This document shows positions 17,040 through 26,203 of a stretch of DNA of 64,000 nucleotides, one piece after another. Location of the stretch: contig NZ_JABFMP010000011.1 in the NCBI RefSeq assembly GCF_013359595.1, positions 106,730 to 170,729 of the forward strand, in the 5' to 3' direction. The notes beneath the pieces were generated by a model. It was not told the DNA's origin and searched no databases. It worked only from the letters and a program-made list of their open reading frames with translations. How positions within the stretch are numbered: position 1 is the stretch's first letter; each line of letters starts with the position of its first letter. The position numbers and the translations under genes are program-made. Origin of the DNA: Pseudomonas sp. C1C7 (GTDB taxonomy: Bacteria > Pseudomonadota > Gammaproteobacteria > Pseudomonadales > Pseudomonadaceae).

Positions 17040-17738
17040 TCAGGTCAGCACGAAATAATCACGTCCTTCGACCTGCCCCCGTCGCAGCGGGTTGCGCGTG
17101 CACCAGGCTGCATAGGCCGCATCGACGAAACGGTACATCAGATGTTCGTCACGCCCATGGGGGATGCCCAGGCGCGTGGTCTGGATGACATGGGCGGGCG
17201 TCTGGCCGACGTCTTCCACCAGCAGCACTTCATGATCGAAGCGCTTGGCGTCCCAGACCGGCACCTTCAAGCCCAGGGATTTGCACAGCAGGGTTTGCCC
17301 CGCGCAGAGCTTCTGCGACGGGCGCGGGCGGCCCTGGGCGTCGGGGTTGTTGAGCAGCATCTGCGCCAGGCTCGCCGGTCCACTCAGTTCGTCGACCCAC
17401 GGGTAGGCGGATTTGATCAAGACCGCATTACCCGGCCCTTGAGCGCTGAAGTTCAGGGAGTCGCCGCCACGGGAGTAGTACATATAGATGTGCCCGCCAT
17501 CTAGAAACAAAGCCTTACGCTTTTCCGTGTAACCGAGGGAGGCGTGGCTGCCTTTTTCGGCAAGGTAATAGGCTTCGGTCTCGATGATTCGGGCGCTGAG
17601 CCACAGGTCACCGACGCGATGACGAATGACTTTGCCCAGCAGAGCGCGGGCGAGAATTTGCGGGTCACGGTCGAAAAACGCGTCCGCAAGGCCCGTGGGC
17701 AGGCGCGTTGCGGAGGCTCGAACAGTCAGGTCGGTCAT
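17040..17738 (-). CDS. mpg: 3-methyladenine DNA glycosylase, AAG/MPG family
   Basis: The product is 232 residues. It removes alkylated purines from DNA to start base-excision repair. Seen are the AAG-type motifs ILARALLGKVIRHRV, RIIETEAYYLAEKGSHAS (catalytic glutamate in the ETEAY block), HIYMYYSRGGDSLNFS and GNAVLIKSAYPW. The ATG at 17738 is followed by TDLTVRASATRLPTGL, a normal length N-terminus. No HhH motif is present, so it is not AlkA or Tag type. The gene is monocistronic by spacing, facing a REP at its end and divergent from proA. Confidence 0.93.
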   Translation of the reverse strand: MTDLTVRASATRLPTGLADAFFDRDPQILARALLGKVIRHRVGDLWLSARIIETEAYYLAEKGSHASLGYTEKRKALFLDGGHIYMYYSRGGDSLNFSAQGPGNAVLIKSAYPWVDELSGPASLAQMLLNNPDAQGRPRPSQKLCAGQTLLCKSLGLKVPVWDAKRFDHEVLLVEDVGQTPAHVIQTTRLGIPHGRDEHLMYRFVDAAYAAWCTRNPLRRGQVEGRDYFVLT

Positions 17739-17873
17739 GATGAACGGCCTTAATCAGGGCTGAAAGAACGTGGATGATAACAATTTGCGGCTTAATCCCG
17801 GCTGAACGTCGGCAAATCCAACTCCATTTCGACCATCCGCCCGTCACCGCTGTTAGTCGGGAGTCACGACAGC

Positions 17874-17879
17874 TATAAT
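17874..17879 (+). promoter_or_regulatory. Candidate -10 box for proA operon
   Basis: TATAAT sits 48 nt before the proA start. The region 17 nt upstream (TGTTAG) is a poor -35 box, so strength is uncertain. Confidence 0.45.
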
Positions 17880-17927
17880 CTGCCGCTTTATTCTTTACCA
17901 AGCCCTTTTCAAAGACCACGCCAGACC

Positions 17928-19199
17928 ATGACTGAGTCCGTTCTTGACTACATGACCCGCCTGGGTCGCGCTGCCCGCCAGGCGTCCCGCGTCATCGGCC
18001 GTGCCAGCACCGCGCAGAAGAATCGCGCGCTGCAAGCCGCCGCCAACGCGCTGGACGCTGCCCGCGCCGAGCTGACCGCTGCCAATGAGCTGGATCTGGC
18101 GGCCGGTCGCGCCAACGGTCTGGAGCCGGCGCTGCTCGAGCGTCTGTCGCTGACGCCTGCGCGAATCGACGGCATGATCGTGGGCCTGCGCCAGGTGGCG
18201 GCATTGCCGGACCCGGTCGGCGCGATCCGCGACATGAGCTACCGGCCGTCGGGGATTCAGGTCGGCAAGATGCGCGTGCCGCTGGGCGTGATCGGGATCA
18301 TTTACGAATCCCGGCCGAACGTGACCATCGACGCCGCCAGCCTGTGCCTGAAGTCCGGGAACGCGACCATCTTGCGTGGCGGCTCCGAAGCCATTCATTC
18401 CAACCGCGCGATCGCTGCCTGCATCCAGCGCGGCCTGGACGAAGCCGATCTGCCGGCGGCGGTGGTGCAAGTGGTCGAAACCACTGACCGGGCTGCCGTT
18501 GGCGCGCTCATCGCCATGCCTGAATACGTCGATGTCATCGTGCCCCGTGGCGGCCGTGGCCTGATCGAACGCATCAGCCGCGATGCCCGTGTGCCGGTGA
18601 TCAAACACCTGGACGGCATCTGCCACGTCTACGTCAGTGCCCACGCCGACCTGGCAAAGGCCCAGCGGATCGCTTTCAACGCCAAGACTTACCGCTATGG
18701 CATTTGCGGAGCGATGGAGACGTTGCTGGTCGATCAAATGGTTGCCAAAGATTTCCTGCCAGCGATGGCGGCCCAGTTCCGCGAAAAAGGCGTCGAGTTG
18801 CGTGGCTGCGAGCGCACCCGGGCGATCATCGACGCGCTGCCGGCCACCGAAGAAGACTGGAACACCGAGTATCTGGCGCCGATCCTGTCGATCCGCGTGG
18901 TCGACGGAGTGGAACAGGCCATCGAACACATCAACCATTACGGCTCCCACCACACCGATTCGATCGTCAGCGAACATCAGGGCGAAACCCGGCAGTTCGT
19001 GGCCGAGGTCGATTCGTCGTCGGTGATGATCAACACCCCGACCTGTTTTGCCGACGGCTTCGAATACGGATTGGGTGCCGAGATCGGCATTTCTACTGAT
19101 AAGCTGCACGCCCGCGGACCGGTGGGTCTCGAAGGTCTGACCTGCGAGAAGTACATCGTGGTCGGTGATGGCCAGTTGCGCGGACAGGAGCCGGCCTGA
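17928..19199 (+). CDS. proA: Gamma-glutamyl phosphate reductase
   Basis: The product is 423 residues, as expected for ProA. It reduces gamma-glutamyl phosphate with NADPH to glutamate semialdehyde in proline synthesis. Blocks seen: [51 protein letters not shown] ([15 protein letters not shown]) and [20 protein letters not shown] holding the catalytic cysteine (YGICGAMET). It heads a long rightward cluster: nadD begins 1 nt after its stop. proB is not nearby, so the proline pathway genes are split here. Confidence 0.97.
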   Translation: MTESVLDYMTRLGRAARQASRVIGRASTAQKNRALQAAANALDAARAELTAANELDLAAGRANGLEPALLERLSLTPARIDGMIVGLRQVAALPDPVGAIRDMSYRPSGIQVGKMRVPLGVIGIIYESRPNVTIDAASLCLKSGNATILRGGSEAIHSNRAIAACIQRGLDEADLPAAVVQVVETTDRAAVGALIAMPEYVDVIVPRGGRGLIERISRDARVPVIKHLDGICHVYVSAHADLAKAQRIAFNAKTYRYGICGAMETLLVDQMVAKDFLPAMAAQFREKGVELRGCERTRAIIDALPATEEDWNTEYLAPILSIRVVDGVEQAIEHINHYGSHHTDSIVSEHQGETRQFVAEVDSSSVMINTPTCFADGFEYGLGAEIGISTDKLHARGPVGLEGLTCEKYIVVGDGQLRGQEPA

Positions 19200-19200
19200 C

Positions 19201-19890
19201 TTGGGCGACCTCGACCCGTCAGCCCCGGACACTGCCAGCGCGCCTGAACCCAGACGCATCGGCGTACTGGGCGGAACGTTCGACCCGGTGCACATCGGCC
19301 ATTTGCGTGGTGCGCTGGAAGTCGCCGAATCCCTGGCGCTCGACGAGCTGCGCCTGACACCCAGTGCCAGGCCGCCTCATCGGGATACGCCGCAGGTGTC
19401 GGCGAAAGACCGTCTGGCGATGGTCGAGTGCGCGGTGGCCGGTGTGGCGCCGCTGGTTGTGGATGCCCGCGAATTGCAGCGGGACAAACCGTCCTGGACC
19501 ATCGATACCCTGGAACTGATGCGTGCGGAACTCGCCGCGGATGACCAGGTTTTTCTGCTTTTGGGCTGGGACGCTTTTTGCGGCCTGCCCACCTGGCATC
19601 GCTGGGAAGAGTTGCTCCAGCATTGCCACATCCTGGTGTTGCAACGCCCGGATGCCGACAGCGAGCCGCCGGATGCCCTGCGCAACCTGCTGGCGGCGCG
19701 CTCGGTGAGCGACCCGCTGGCCCTCAAGGGGCCGAGCGGACAGATTGCATTCGTCTGGCAGACGCCGCTCGCGGTATCCGCCACCCAGATCCGTCAACTG
19801 CTGGCCAGCGGTAAGTCGGTACGTTTCCTGGTGCCCGACGCGGTCCTGGCCTACATCGATGCGCACGGTCTGTACCGTGCGTCGAACTGA
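19201..19890 (+). CDS. nadD: Nicotinate-nucleotide adenylyltransferase, TTG start
   Basis: The product is 229 residues from a TTG at 19201. The frame is open upstream into proA, but GGAG ends 10 nt before this TTG and no ATG gives a sensible start. It transfers AMP from ATP to nicotinate mononucleotide to make deamido-NAD. Motifs: [17 protein letters not shown] (GxFDPxHxGH nucleotidyltransferase signature), [20 protein letters not shown] and [12 protein letters not shown]. The N-terminus has about 18 extra residues ([14 protein letters not shown]) before the fold, common in this genus. The gap to proA is only 1 nt, which suggests coupling. Confidence 0.93.
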   Translation: MGDLDPSAPDTASAPEPRRIGVLGGTFDPVHIGHLRGALEVAESLALDELRLTPSARPPHRDTPQVSAKDRLAMVECAVAGVAPLVVDARELQRDKPSWTIDTLELMRAELAADDQVFLLLGWDAFCGLPTWHRWEELLQHCHILVLQRPDADSEPPDALRNLLAARSVSDPLALKGPSGQIAFVWQTPLAVSATQIRQLLASGKSVRFLVPDAVLAYIDAHGLYRASN

Positions 19891-19962
19891 ACAAGGCGTG
19901 CTTCACTGATACGGACCAACGTGTCGCCAAGCCGCCGAATACATGAGCAAAACGAGTTTTAT

Positions 19963-20457
19963 ATGACCAACAACGACGTAAACAAAGTTAAGCGCAAAGG
20001 CACATTCAAGAGTGCCCCGCTGCCTGAGCCGGTTGCCACCAACGAGCCGCTCAACGGTGACGAGCTGGTCAAGGTTGCCGTTGCAGCCCTGGAAGACGTC
20101 AAGGCGCAGGACATCCAGGTCATCGATGTTCGCGACAAGCAAAGCATCACCGACTACATGATCATCGCCACCGGTACCTCCAATCGCCAGATCAACGCGA
20201 TGCTGGAAAAGGTTCGCGAAGAAGTCAAAAAGAAAGGCGCCCGTCCGCTGGGTGAAGAAGGCAAGGGCGACAGCGACTGGGTACTGCTGGACCTGGACCT
20301 CGTGATCGTGCACATGATGACCGCCTCGGCTCGCCAGTTCTACGACCTGGAGCGCCTGTGGGCCGGTGCCGAGCAGAGCCGTGCGGCAGACGCCAAGCAC
20401 CACAGCCCGGAAAACACCCACGAGCATTTCGCCAAGCTCAACAAAGACCAGCAGTAA
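19963..20457 (+). CDS. rsfS: Ribosomal silencing factor RsfS
   Basis: The product is 164 residues from the ATG at 19963. RsfS binds uL14 on the 50S subunit and blocks 30S joining in stationary phase or starvation. The core (about residues 30-130) has [34 protein letters not shown] and [19 protein letters not shown]- and C-terminal extensions are charged and probably disordered ([28 protein letters not shown]), making it longer than the 105-residue E. coli protein. It is followed at 10 nt by rlmH, the standard proteobacterial pair. Confidence 0.94.
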   Translation: MTNNDVNKVKRKGTFKSAPLPEPVATNEPLNGDELVKVAVAALEDVKAQDIQVIDVRDKQSITDYMIIATGTSNRQINAMLEKVREEVKKKGARPLGEEGKGDSDWVLLDLDLVIVHMMTASARQFYDLERLWAGAEQSRAADAKHHSPENTHEHFAKLNKDQQ

Positions 20458-20467
20458 GGGTAGCGCT

Positions 20468-20935
20468 GTGCGACTGCGACTGATCGCCGTCGGTTCCCGC
20501 ATGCCCAAATGGGTGGAAGAAGGCTGGCATGAGTATGCCAAGCGTCTTCCGTCCGAGCTGGCGCTGGAACTGGTGGAAATTCCGCTCAATACCCGTGGCA
20601 AGAACGCCGACGTGGCGCGCTTCATCCGTCAGGAAGGCGAAGCCATGCTGGCCAAGGTCGGGCAGAACGAGCGTGTCGTCACCCTCGAAGTCCACGGCAA
20701 GCCCTGGAGCACCGAGCAACTGGCGGTCGAACTCGATCGCTGGCGGCTGGATTCGCGCACGGTCAATTTCATGGTCGGCGGCCCGGAAGGGCTGGCGCCT
20801 GAAGTCTGTGCCCGCGCCGATCAGCGCTGGTCGCTCTCGCCACTGACGTTGCCGCACCCGCTGGTGCGCATCCTGATCGGTGAACAGCTGTATCGCGCCT
20901 GGACTGTGCTGTCCGGCCACCCTTATCACAAGTAG
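20468..20935 (+). CDS. rlmH: 23S rRNA pseudouridine-1915 N3-methyltransferase, GTG start
   Basis: The product is 155 residues from GTG at 20468, exactly the length of RlmH. It is a SPOUT methyltransferase that acts on 70S ribosomes. Sequence marks: [55 protein letters not shown] (SAM-binding knot) and [20 protein letters not shown]. The longer frame upstream overlaps rsfS and is not used. The next gene, mrdA, begins 12 nt after the stop. Confidence 0.95.
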   Translation: MRLRLIAVGSRMPKWVEEGWHEYAKRLPSELALELVEIPLNTRGKNADVARFIRQEGEAMLAKVGQNERVVTLEVHGKPWSTEQLAVELDRWRLDSRTVNFMVGGPEGLAPEVCARADQRWSLSPLTLPHPLVRILIGEQLYRAWTVLSGHPYHK

Positions 20936-20947
20936 TCCTGCCTCCCC

Positions 20948-22843
20948 ATGACCCAGCCGATCCGCATCAAGGACCACGAAAAAGACGCCCGTCTGGTGCG
21001 TGGCCGCGTCGTGTTCGGGGCCATTGCGGTCGTGGCGCTGATTGGCGTGCTGATTGCGCGCCTGTATTTCCTGCAGGTGATCCAGTACGACTATCACTCG
21101 ACCCTGTCGGAAAACAACCGCGTCCATGTGCAGCCGATCCCGCCGACCCGCGGGTTGATTTTCGACCGCAATGGCGTGGTGATTGCCGACAACCGTCCCA
21201 GCTTCAGTCTGAGCATGACCCGCGAACGTTCGGGGGACTGGCAGCAGGTGCTCGACGTGATCGTCGAGGTGCTGGAGCTGACGCCCGAGGACCGGGTGAT
21301 CTTCGAGAAACGCATGCGTCAGGGGCGCCGGCCATTCGAGCCGGTACCGATCCTGTTCGAGCTGACTGAAGAACAGATCGCCCGCATCGCCGTCAACCAG
21401 TTCCGCCTGCCGGGGGTGGAAGTGGTCGCGCAACTGGTTCGTCACTATCCACAGGGCGCGCACTTTGCGCACTCGGTGGGCTACATGGGGCGGATCAACG
21501 AGAAAGAGCTGAAAACCCTCGATCCGGTCAATTACAGCGGCACCCACCACATCGGCAAGACCGGCATCGAGCGGTTCTACGAGCCGGAATTGCACGGCCA
21601 GGTGGGTTACGAGGAAGTCGAGACCAACGCCCGGGGCCGCGTGCTGCGGGTGCTCAAGCGCACCGACCCGATACCCGGCAAGGACATCGTCCTGAGCCTG
21701 GACATCAAGTTGCAGGAAGCCGCGGAAGCCGCCCTCGGCGGTCGTCGTGGCGCGGTGGTGGCGCTGGACCCGAAAACCGGCGAAGTGCTGGCGATGGTCA
21801 GCCAGCCGAGTTTCGACCCGAACCTGTTCGTCACCGGCATCAGCTTCAAGGCCTATTCCGAACTGCGCGATTCCATCGACCGGCCGCTGTTCAACCGCGT
21901 GCTGCGCGGTCTGTACCCGCCAGGTTCGACCATCAAGCCCGCCGTGGCGATTGCCGGCCTGGACGCCGGCGTAGTGACCGCCTCGAGCCGCGTGTTCGAC
22001 CCGGGCTACTACATGCTGCCCAACTACGATCACAAATACCGTAACTGGAACCGCACCGGTGACGGTTTCGTCGACCTCGACACCGCGATCATGCGTTCCA
22101 ACGACACCTACTTCTACGATCTGGCCCACAAGCTGGGGATCGATCGGTTGTCGGCCTACATGACCAAGTTCGGCATCGGTCAGAAAGTCTCCCTGGACAT
22201 GTTCGAAGAATCGCCGGGGCTGATGCCGTCCCGCGAGTGGAAGCGCGCGACCCGCCGTCAGGCGTGGTTCCCGGGTGAAACACTGATTCTCGGGATCGGC
22301 CAGGGCTACATGCAGTCGACTCCGTTGCAACTGGCCCAGGCCACGGCGCTGGTGGCCAACAAAGGCATCTGGAACCGCCCGCACCTGGCCAAGACCATCG
22401 AAGGCGAGAAACCGGTGGATCACAATCCGATGCCGGACATCGTCCTGCGCGACCCGTCCGACTGGACCAAGGTCAACCACGGCATGCAGCAGGTCATGCA
22501 CGGCGCCCGCGGTACGGCGCGCAAGGCTTCGATCGGTGCGCAATACCGCATCGCCGGCAAGTCCGGTACGGCCCAGGTGGTCGCGATCAAGCAGGGTGAG
22601 AAGTACGACCGCTCGAAAGTCCAGGAACGCCATCGCGACCACGCCTTGTTCGTGGGCTTCGCGCCTGCCGACGATCCGGCGATCGTGGTGTCGGTGATGG
22701 TCGAGAACGGTGAGTCCGGTTCTGGCGTCGCAGCCCCGGTCGTGCGTCAGGTCATGGACGCCTGGTTGCTGGATCAGAACGGTCGCCTCAAGGCCGAATA
22801 CGCAAGCCCCAATAGCGCGGAGGCCACCGCCCGTGATGAATAA
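20948..22843 (+). CDS. mrdA: Penicillin-binding protein 2 (elongasome transpeptidase)
   Basis: The product is 631 residues. It has one N-terminal membrane segment (VVFGAIAVVALIGVLIARLY), a pedestal domain, and a class B transpeptidase domain with SxxK as GSTIKP (Ser327), SND in MRSNDTYFYDLAHKL, and KSGTAQVV. It cross-links new side-wall peptidoglycan in the periplasm with RodA. The P. aeruginosa gene is called pbpA. It overlaps rodA by 8 nt, supporting a fixed ratio of partners. It is a target of beta-lactams such as amdinocillin (family knowledge). Confidence 0.97.
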   Translation: MTQPIRIKDHEKDARLVRGRVVFGAIAVVALIGVLIARLYFLQVIQYDYHSTLSENNRVHVQPIPPTRGLIFDRNGVVIADNRPSFSLSMTRERSGDWQQVLDVIVEVLELTPEDRVIFEKRMRQGRRPFEPVPILFELTEEQIARIAVNQFRLPGVEVVAQLVRHYPQGAHFAHSVGYMGRINEKELKTLDPVNYSGTHHIGKTGIERFYEPELHGQVGYEEVETNARGRVLRVLKRTDPIPGKDIVLSLDIKLQEAAEAALGGRRGAVVALDPKTGEVLAMVSQPSFDPNLFVTGISFKAYSELRDSIDRPLFNRVLRGLYPPGSTIKPAVAIAGLDAGVVTASSRVFDPGYYMLPNYDHKYRNWNRTGDGFVDLDTAIMRSNDTYFYDLAHKLGIDRLSAYMTKFGIGQKVSLDMFEESPGLMPSREWKRATRRQAWFPGETLILGIGQGYMQSTPLQLAQATALVANKGIWNRPHLAKTIEGEKPVDHNPMPDIVLRDPSDWTKVNHGMQQVMHGARGTARKASIGAQYRIAGKSGTAQVVAIKQGEKYDRSKVQERHRDHALFVGFAPADDPAIVVSVMVENGESGSGVAAPVVRQVMDAWLLDQNGRLKAEYASPNSAEATARDE

Positions 22844-23978
22844 CTTTGATCGCATGCTCTCCAGCGAGGATGTGATGCGCCGCCGCGCGACGCTGCTGCA
22901 ACGCATGCATATCGATGGTCCGCTGCTGATCCTGCTGCTGACCCTCGCCGCCGGCAGCCTGTTCGTGCTGTATTCGGCCAGTGGCAAGAGCTGGGATCTG
23001 CTGGCCAAACAGGCCACTTCCTTTGGCATCGGCCTGGTCTCGATGATCGTCATCGCCCAGTTCGAGCCGCGTTTCATGGCCCGTTGGGTGCCGCTGGGTT
23101 ACGTGGTAGGCGTGATGCTGCTGCTGGTGGTGGACATCATGGGCCACAACGCCATGGGTGCCACCCGCTGGATCAACATTCCCGGGGTCATCCGCTTCCA
23201 GCCCTCGGAATTCATGAAGATCCTGATGCCGGCAACCATTGCCTGGTATCTGTCCAAACGCACCTTGCCGCCGCAACTCAAGCATGTGGGCGTCAGCCTG
23301 ATGCTGATCGGCATTCCGTTCATCCTGATCGTGCGCCAGCCGGACCTCGGCACCTCGCTGCTGATTCTGGCCGGCGGCGCGTTCGTGCTGTTCATGGGCG
23401 GGCTGCGCTGGCGCTGGATTCTCAGCGTGCTCGCCGCCGCCGTGCCCGTGGCCATTGCCATGTGGTTCTTCATCATGCACGACTACCAGAAGCAGCGGAT
23501 CCTGACGTTCCTCGATCCGGAAAGCGATCCGCTGGGCACCGGCTGGAACATCATCCAGTCCAAGGCGGCCATCGGCTCTGGTGGCGTGTTCGGCAAGGGC
23601 TGGCTGCTGGGCACCCAGTCGCACCTGGATTTCCTGCCGGAAAGCCACACCGACTTCATCATTGCGGTCATGGGCGAGGAGTTCGGTCTGGTGGGGATCT
23701 GCGCGCTGTTGCTGATCTATCTGTTGCTGATCGGTCGGGGGCTGGTGATTACCGCCCAGGCCCAGACCCTATTCGGCAAGCTGCTGGCCGGCGCCTTGAC
23801 CATGACGTTCTTTGTTTATGTTTTCGTCAACATCGGCATGGTCAGTGGCCTGTTGCCGGTGGTGGGGGTGCCGTTGCCGTTCATTAGCTACGGAGGAACT
23901 TCGCTGGTGACGCTGCTGTCAGCGTTTGGGGTTTTGATGTCGATCCATACCCACCGCAAGTGGATCGCGCAGGTTTGA
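22836..23978 (+). CDS. rodA: Peptidoglycan glycosyltransferase RodA (SEDS)
   Basis: The product is 380 residues from the ATG at 22836, inside the mrdA end; GTG at 22833 is an alternative. About ten membrane helices. SEDS-family marks include NAMGATRWINIPGVIRFQPS, FILIVRQPDLGTSLLI, the large loop with FLPESHTDFIIAVMGEEFGL and PLPFISYGGTSLVTLLSAF. RodA polymerises glycan strands for cell elongation with PBP2. The order rlmH-mrdA-rodA-mltB-rlpA-dacA is the classical elongation cluster. Confidence 0.97.
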   Translation: MNNFDRMLSSEDVMRRRATLLQRMHIDGPLLILLLTLAAGSLFVLYSASGKSWDLLAKQATSFGIGLVSMIVIAQFEPRFMARWVPLGYVVGVMLLLVVDIMGHNAMGATRWINIPGVIRFQPSEFMKILMPATIAWYLSKRTLPPQLKHVGVSLMLIGIPFILIVRQPDLGTSLLILAGGAFVLFMGGLRWRWILSVLAAAVPVAIAMWFFIMHDYQKQRILTFLDPESDPLGTGWNIIQSKAAIGSGGVFGKGWLLGTQSHLDFLPESHTDFIIAVMGEEFGLVGICALLLIYLLLIGRGLVITAQAQTLFGKLLAGALTMTFFVYVFVNIGMVSGLLPVVGVPLPFISYGGTSLVTLLSAFGVLMSIHTHRKWIAQV

Positions 23979-23995
23979 ATAAGGTGAAGAGTTCA

Positions 23996-25006
23996 ATGCA
24001 GGTAATGCGTGGCTGGGCGACTCGATATGCGCCGTGGGTCGGTCTGGTAAGCATCCTAGGCAGCGCGCAGGAAGCGTTGGCCGGCGATTACGAAGGTTCG
24101 CCCCAGGTGGCCGAGTTCGTGGGTGAAATGACCCGCGACTACGGTTTCGCCGGCGAACAACTGATGGGCGTGTTCCGCGAAGTCGAGCGCAAACAGTCGA
24201 TTCTGGATGCGATTTCCAAGCCCGCCGAGCGGGTCAAGCAGTGGAACGAATATCGCCCGATGTTCATCACCGACGCGCGCATCGCCCGCGGTGTGGATTT
24301 CTGGCGTCAGCACGAAGCGGTGCTGGCCCGTGCCGAGCAGGAATATGGCGTGCCGGCGCAGGTAATTGTCTCGATCATTGGCGTTGAGACCTTTTTCGGT
24401 CGCAATACCGGCAACTTCCGCGTCATCGATGCCTTGTCGACCCTGGGTTTCGACTATCCTCCCCGTGCCGAATTCTTCCGCAAGGAGTTGCGCGAGTTCC
24501 TGTTGCTGGCCCGGGAAGAGCAGGTTGATCCGCTGACGCTCAAGGGTTCCTACGCCGGCGCCATGGGCCTGCCGCAGTTCATGCCCAGCAGCTTTCGCGC
24601 CTACGCTGTGGATTTCGACGGTGACGGCCACATCAATATCTGGAACAACCCGGATGACGCGATCGGGAGTGTTGCCAGTTACTTCAAACGTCACGGTTGG
24701 GTCGCCGGTGAGCCGGTGGTCAGTCGCGCCGATGTACGCGGCGATCAGGTGGACGAGGGTTTGACCACCGGCATCGAGCCCACCAAAACCGTTGGAGAGT
24801 TGCGGGCGCTGGGCTGGTCAAGTCATGATGCGCTGCGCGATGATATGCCGGTTACCGCTTTTCGCCTGGAAGGCGACAATGGCCCCGAATACTGGATGGG
24901 CCTGAAGAATTTTTACGCAATCACGCGTTATAACCGCAGCGTGATGTACGCCATGGCCGTACATCAACTGTCTGAACAGCTGGTCCAAGCACGGGGCGTC
25001 AAGTAA
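23996..25006 (+). CDS. mltB: Membrane-associated or soluble lytic transglycosylase B
   Basis: The product is 336 residues from the ATG at 23996. The start has a sec signal (WVGLVSILGSAQEALA, likely cut before GDYEG) without a lipobox, so it is a soluble periplasmic SltB1-type member. The GH103 domain shows IVSIIGVETFFGRNTGNFRV with the catalytic glutamate in GVETFFG, KGSYAGAMGLPQFMPSSFR, and YAVDFDGDGHINIWNNPDDA. It cleaves glycan strands to 1,6-anhydro-muropeptides. Its stop overlaps the rlpA start (TAATG), and it belongs to the elongasome cluster. Confidence 0.93.
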   Translation: MQVMRGWATRYAPWVGLVSILGSAQEALAGDYEGSPQVAEFVGEMTRDYGFAGEQLMGVFREVERKQSILDAISKPAERVKQWNEYRPMFITDARIARGVDFWRQHEAVLARAEQEYGVPAQVIVSIIGVETFFGRNTGNFRVIDALSTLGFDYPPRAEFFRKELREFLLLAREEQVDPLTLKGSYAGAMGLPQFMPSSFRAYAVDFDGDGHINIWNNPDDAIGSVASYFKRHGWVAGEPVVSRADVRGDQVDEGLTTGIEPTKTVGELRALGWSSHDALRDDMPVTAFRLEGDNGPEYWMGLKNFYAITRYNRSVMYAMAVHQLSEQLVQARGVK

Positions 25007-26016
25007 TGCGGGCATTGCCTATGAGTAAACCCCTGAAGCTGATGGCATTTGCCACGTTGGCAGTGCTGGTCGCCAGTTGTTCGACCAGTCGTTCGCCGAC
25101 GCAGAAATCCTCCACCGCCGTGCGTTCCGCGCCGGGGCTGGACATCAATCGCGCCCACAAGGATGGCGCGCCCTGGTGGGACGTCGACGTCTCGCGCATC
25201 CCGGATGCCACGCCGACCCTGCACACCGGTCCCTACAAGGCCAACCCCTACACCGTGCTGGGCAAGACCTATTTCCCGATGCAGGAATCCAAGTCCTACG
25301 TGGCTTCGGGCACGGCGTCCTGGTACGGCACCAAGTTCCATGGTCAGAACACCGCCAACGGTGAGGTCTATGACTTGTACGGCATGAGTGCCGCCCACAA
25401 GACCCTGCCACTGCCGAGTTACGTGCGGGTGACCAACCTGGACAACAACAAGAGCGTGATCCTGCGGGTCAACGACCGCGGGCCGTTCTACTCCGACCGG
25501 ATCATCGACCTGTCCTATGCCGCCGCCAAAAAGCTCGGTTATGCCGAAATCGGCACCGCGCGGGTCAAGGTCGAAGGCATCGATCCACAACAATGGTGGG
25601 CCGCCAAAGGCCGTCCGGCGCCTTTAATGCTCAACGAGCCGCAAGTCGCGCAGAATAGCGCGCCGGTGATCACGGCTTCGGCCGGCAGCGTCGAGCAATG
25701 GACGCCACCGCCGCAGCAACATGCCGCCGCCGTTGTACCAGTACAACTTGCGGACGCAAAAAAAAACGCTTCTGCACAAGCCTCTGGCCAGTATCTGCAG
25801 GTGGGCGCGTTCGCCAACCCGGACGCTGCAGAACTCCTGAGGTCGAAACTCAGCGGGATGGTGAGCGCTCCGGTGTTCATCAGTTCGATCGTGCGCAACC
25901 AGCAGACGCTGCATCGGGTGCGCCTGGGGCCGATCGGTTCGCCGGGTGAAATCCAGCAAGTGCAGAACAGCGTGCGCCTGGCCAACCTTGGTTCGCCAAG
26001 TGTGGTCACCGAGTAA
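25006..26016 (+). CDS. rlpA: Septal/peptidoglycan-lytic lipoprotein RlpA
   Basis: The product is 336 residues. The lipobox is LAVLVASC (Cys at about residue 25), then a linker, a double-psi beta-barrel domain at about 105-195 (ASGTASWYGTKFHGQNTANG, VRVTNLDNNKSVILRVNDRG, DRIIDLSYAAAKKLGY), and a C-terminal SPOR domain from about 262 (YLQVGAFANPDAAELLRSKL). P. aeruginosa RlpA is a lytic transglycosylase that acts on denuded glycans, and SPOR targets it to the septum. The aspartate in NDRGPFYSDR fits the known catalytic region. A poly-Pro/Gln/Ala linker separates the domains. Confidence 0.95.
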   Translation: MRALPMSKPLKLMAFATLAVLVASCSTSRSPTQKSSTAVRSAPGLDINRAHKDGAPWWDVDVSRIPDATPTLHTGPYKANPYTVLGKTYFPMQESKSYVASGTASWYGTKFHGQNTANGEVYDLYGMSAAHKTLPLPSYVRVTNLDNNKSVILRVNDRGPFYSDRIIDLSYAAAKKLGYAEIGTARVKVEGIDPQQWWAAKGRPAPLMLNEPQVAQNSAPVITASAGSVEQWTPPPQQHAAAVVPVQLADAKKNASAQASGQYLQVGAFANPDAAELLRSKLSGMVSAPVFISSIVRNQQTLHRVRLGPIGSPGEIQQVQNSVRLANLGSPSVVTE

Positions 26017-26130
26017 AACGTAGGACTTGATTGACGGTTCATCCGCGGTTTGCGAGATGGACCAGGTTGTTGGCTCGTCGAAGAACAAAAGCCCGGCAAA
26101 GGGTGACTTGGAGTGAGCAACTGAACACGC

Positions 26131-26153
26131 GATGGCCCGATTAGAAGGCCATC
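26131..26153. promoter_or_regulatory. Small hairpin in the rlpA-dacA gap
   Basis: GATGGCC (26131-26137) and GGCCATC (26147-26153) form a 7-bp stem. It has a weak T-run after it (TTAGTTTT) and sits 50 nt before the dacA start. It could weaken read-through from rlpA. No clear promoter is seen in the gap. Confidence 0.35.
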
Positions 26154-26203
26154 TGATTAGTTTTGCCCCAGGGCAAGTTTCCATTAGCGATTTCGAGAGA
26201 CGG

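Noticed and set aside
20438..23077. 879-codon minus-strand open frame
   Set aside because: It spans the rlmH-mrdA-rodA genes on the opposite strand and has no family motif.
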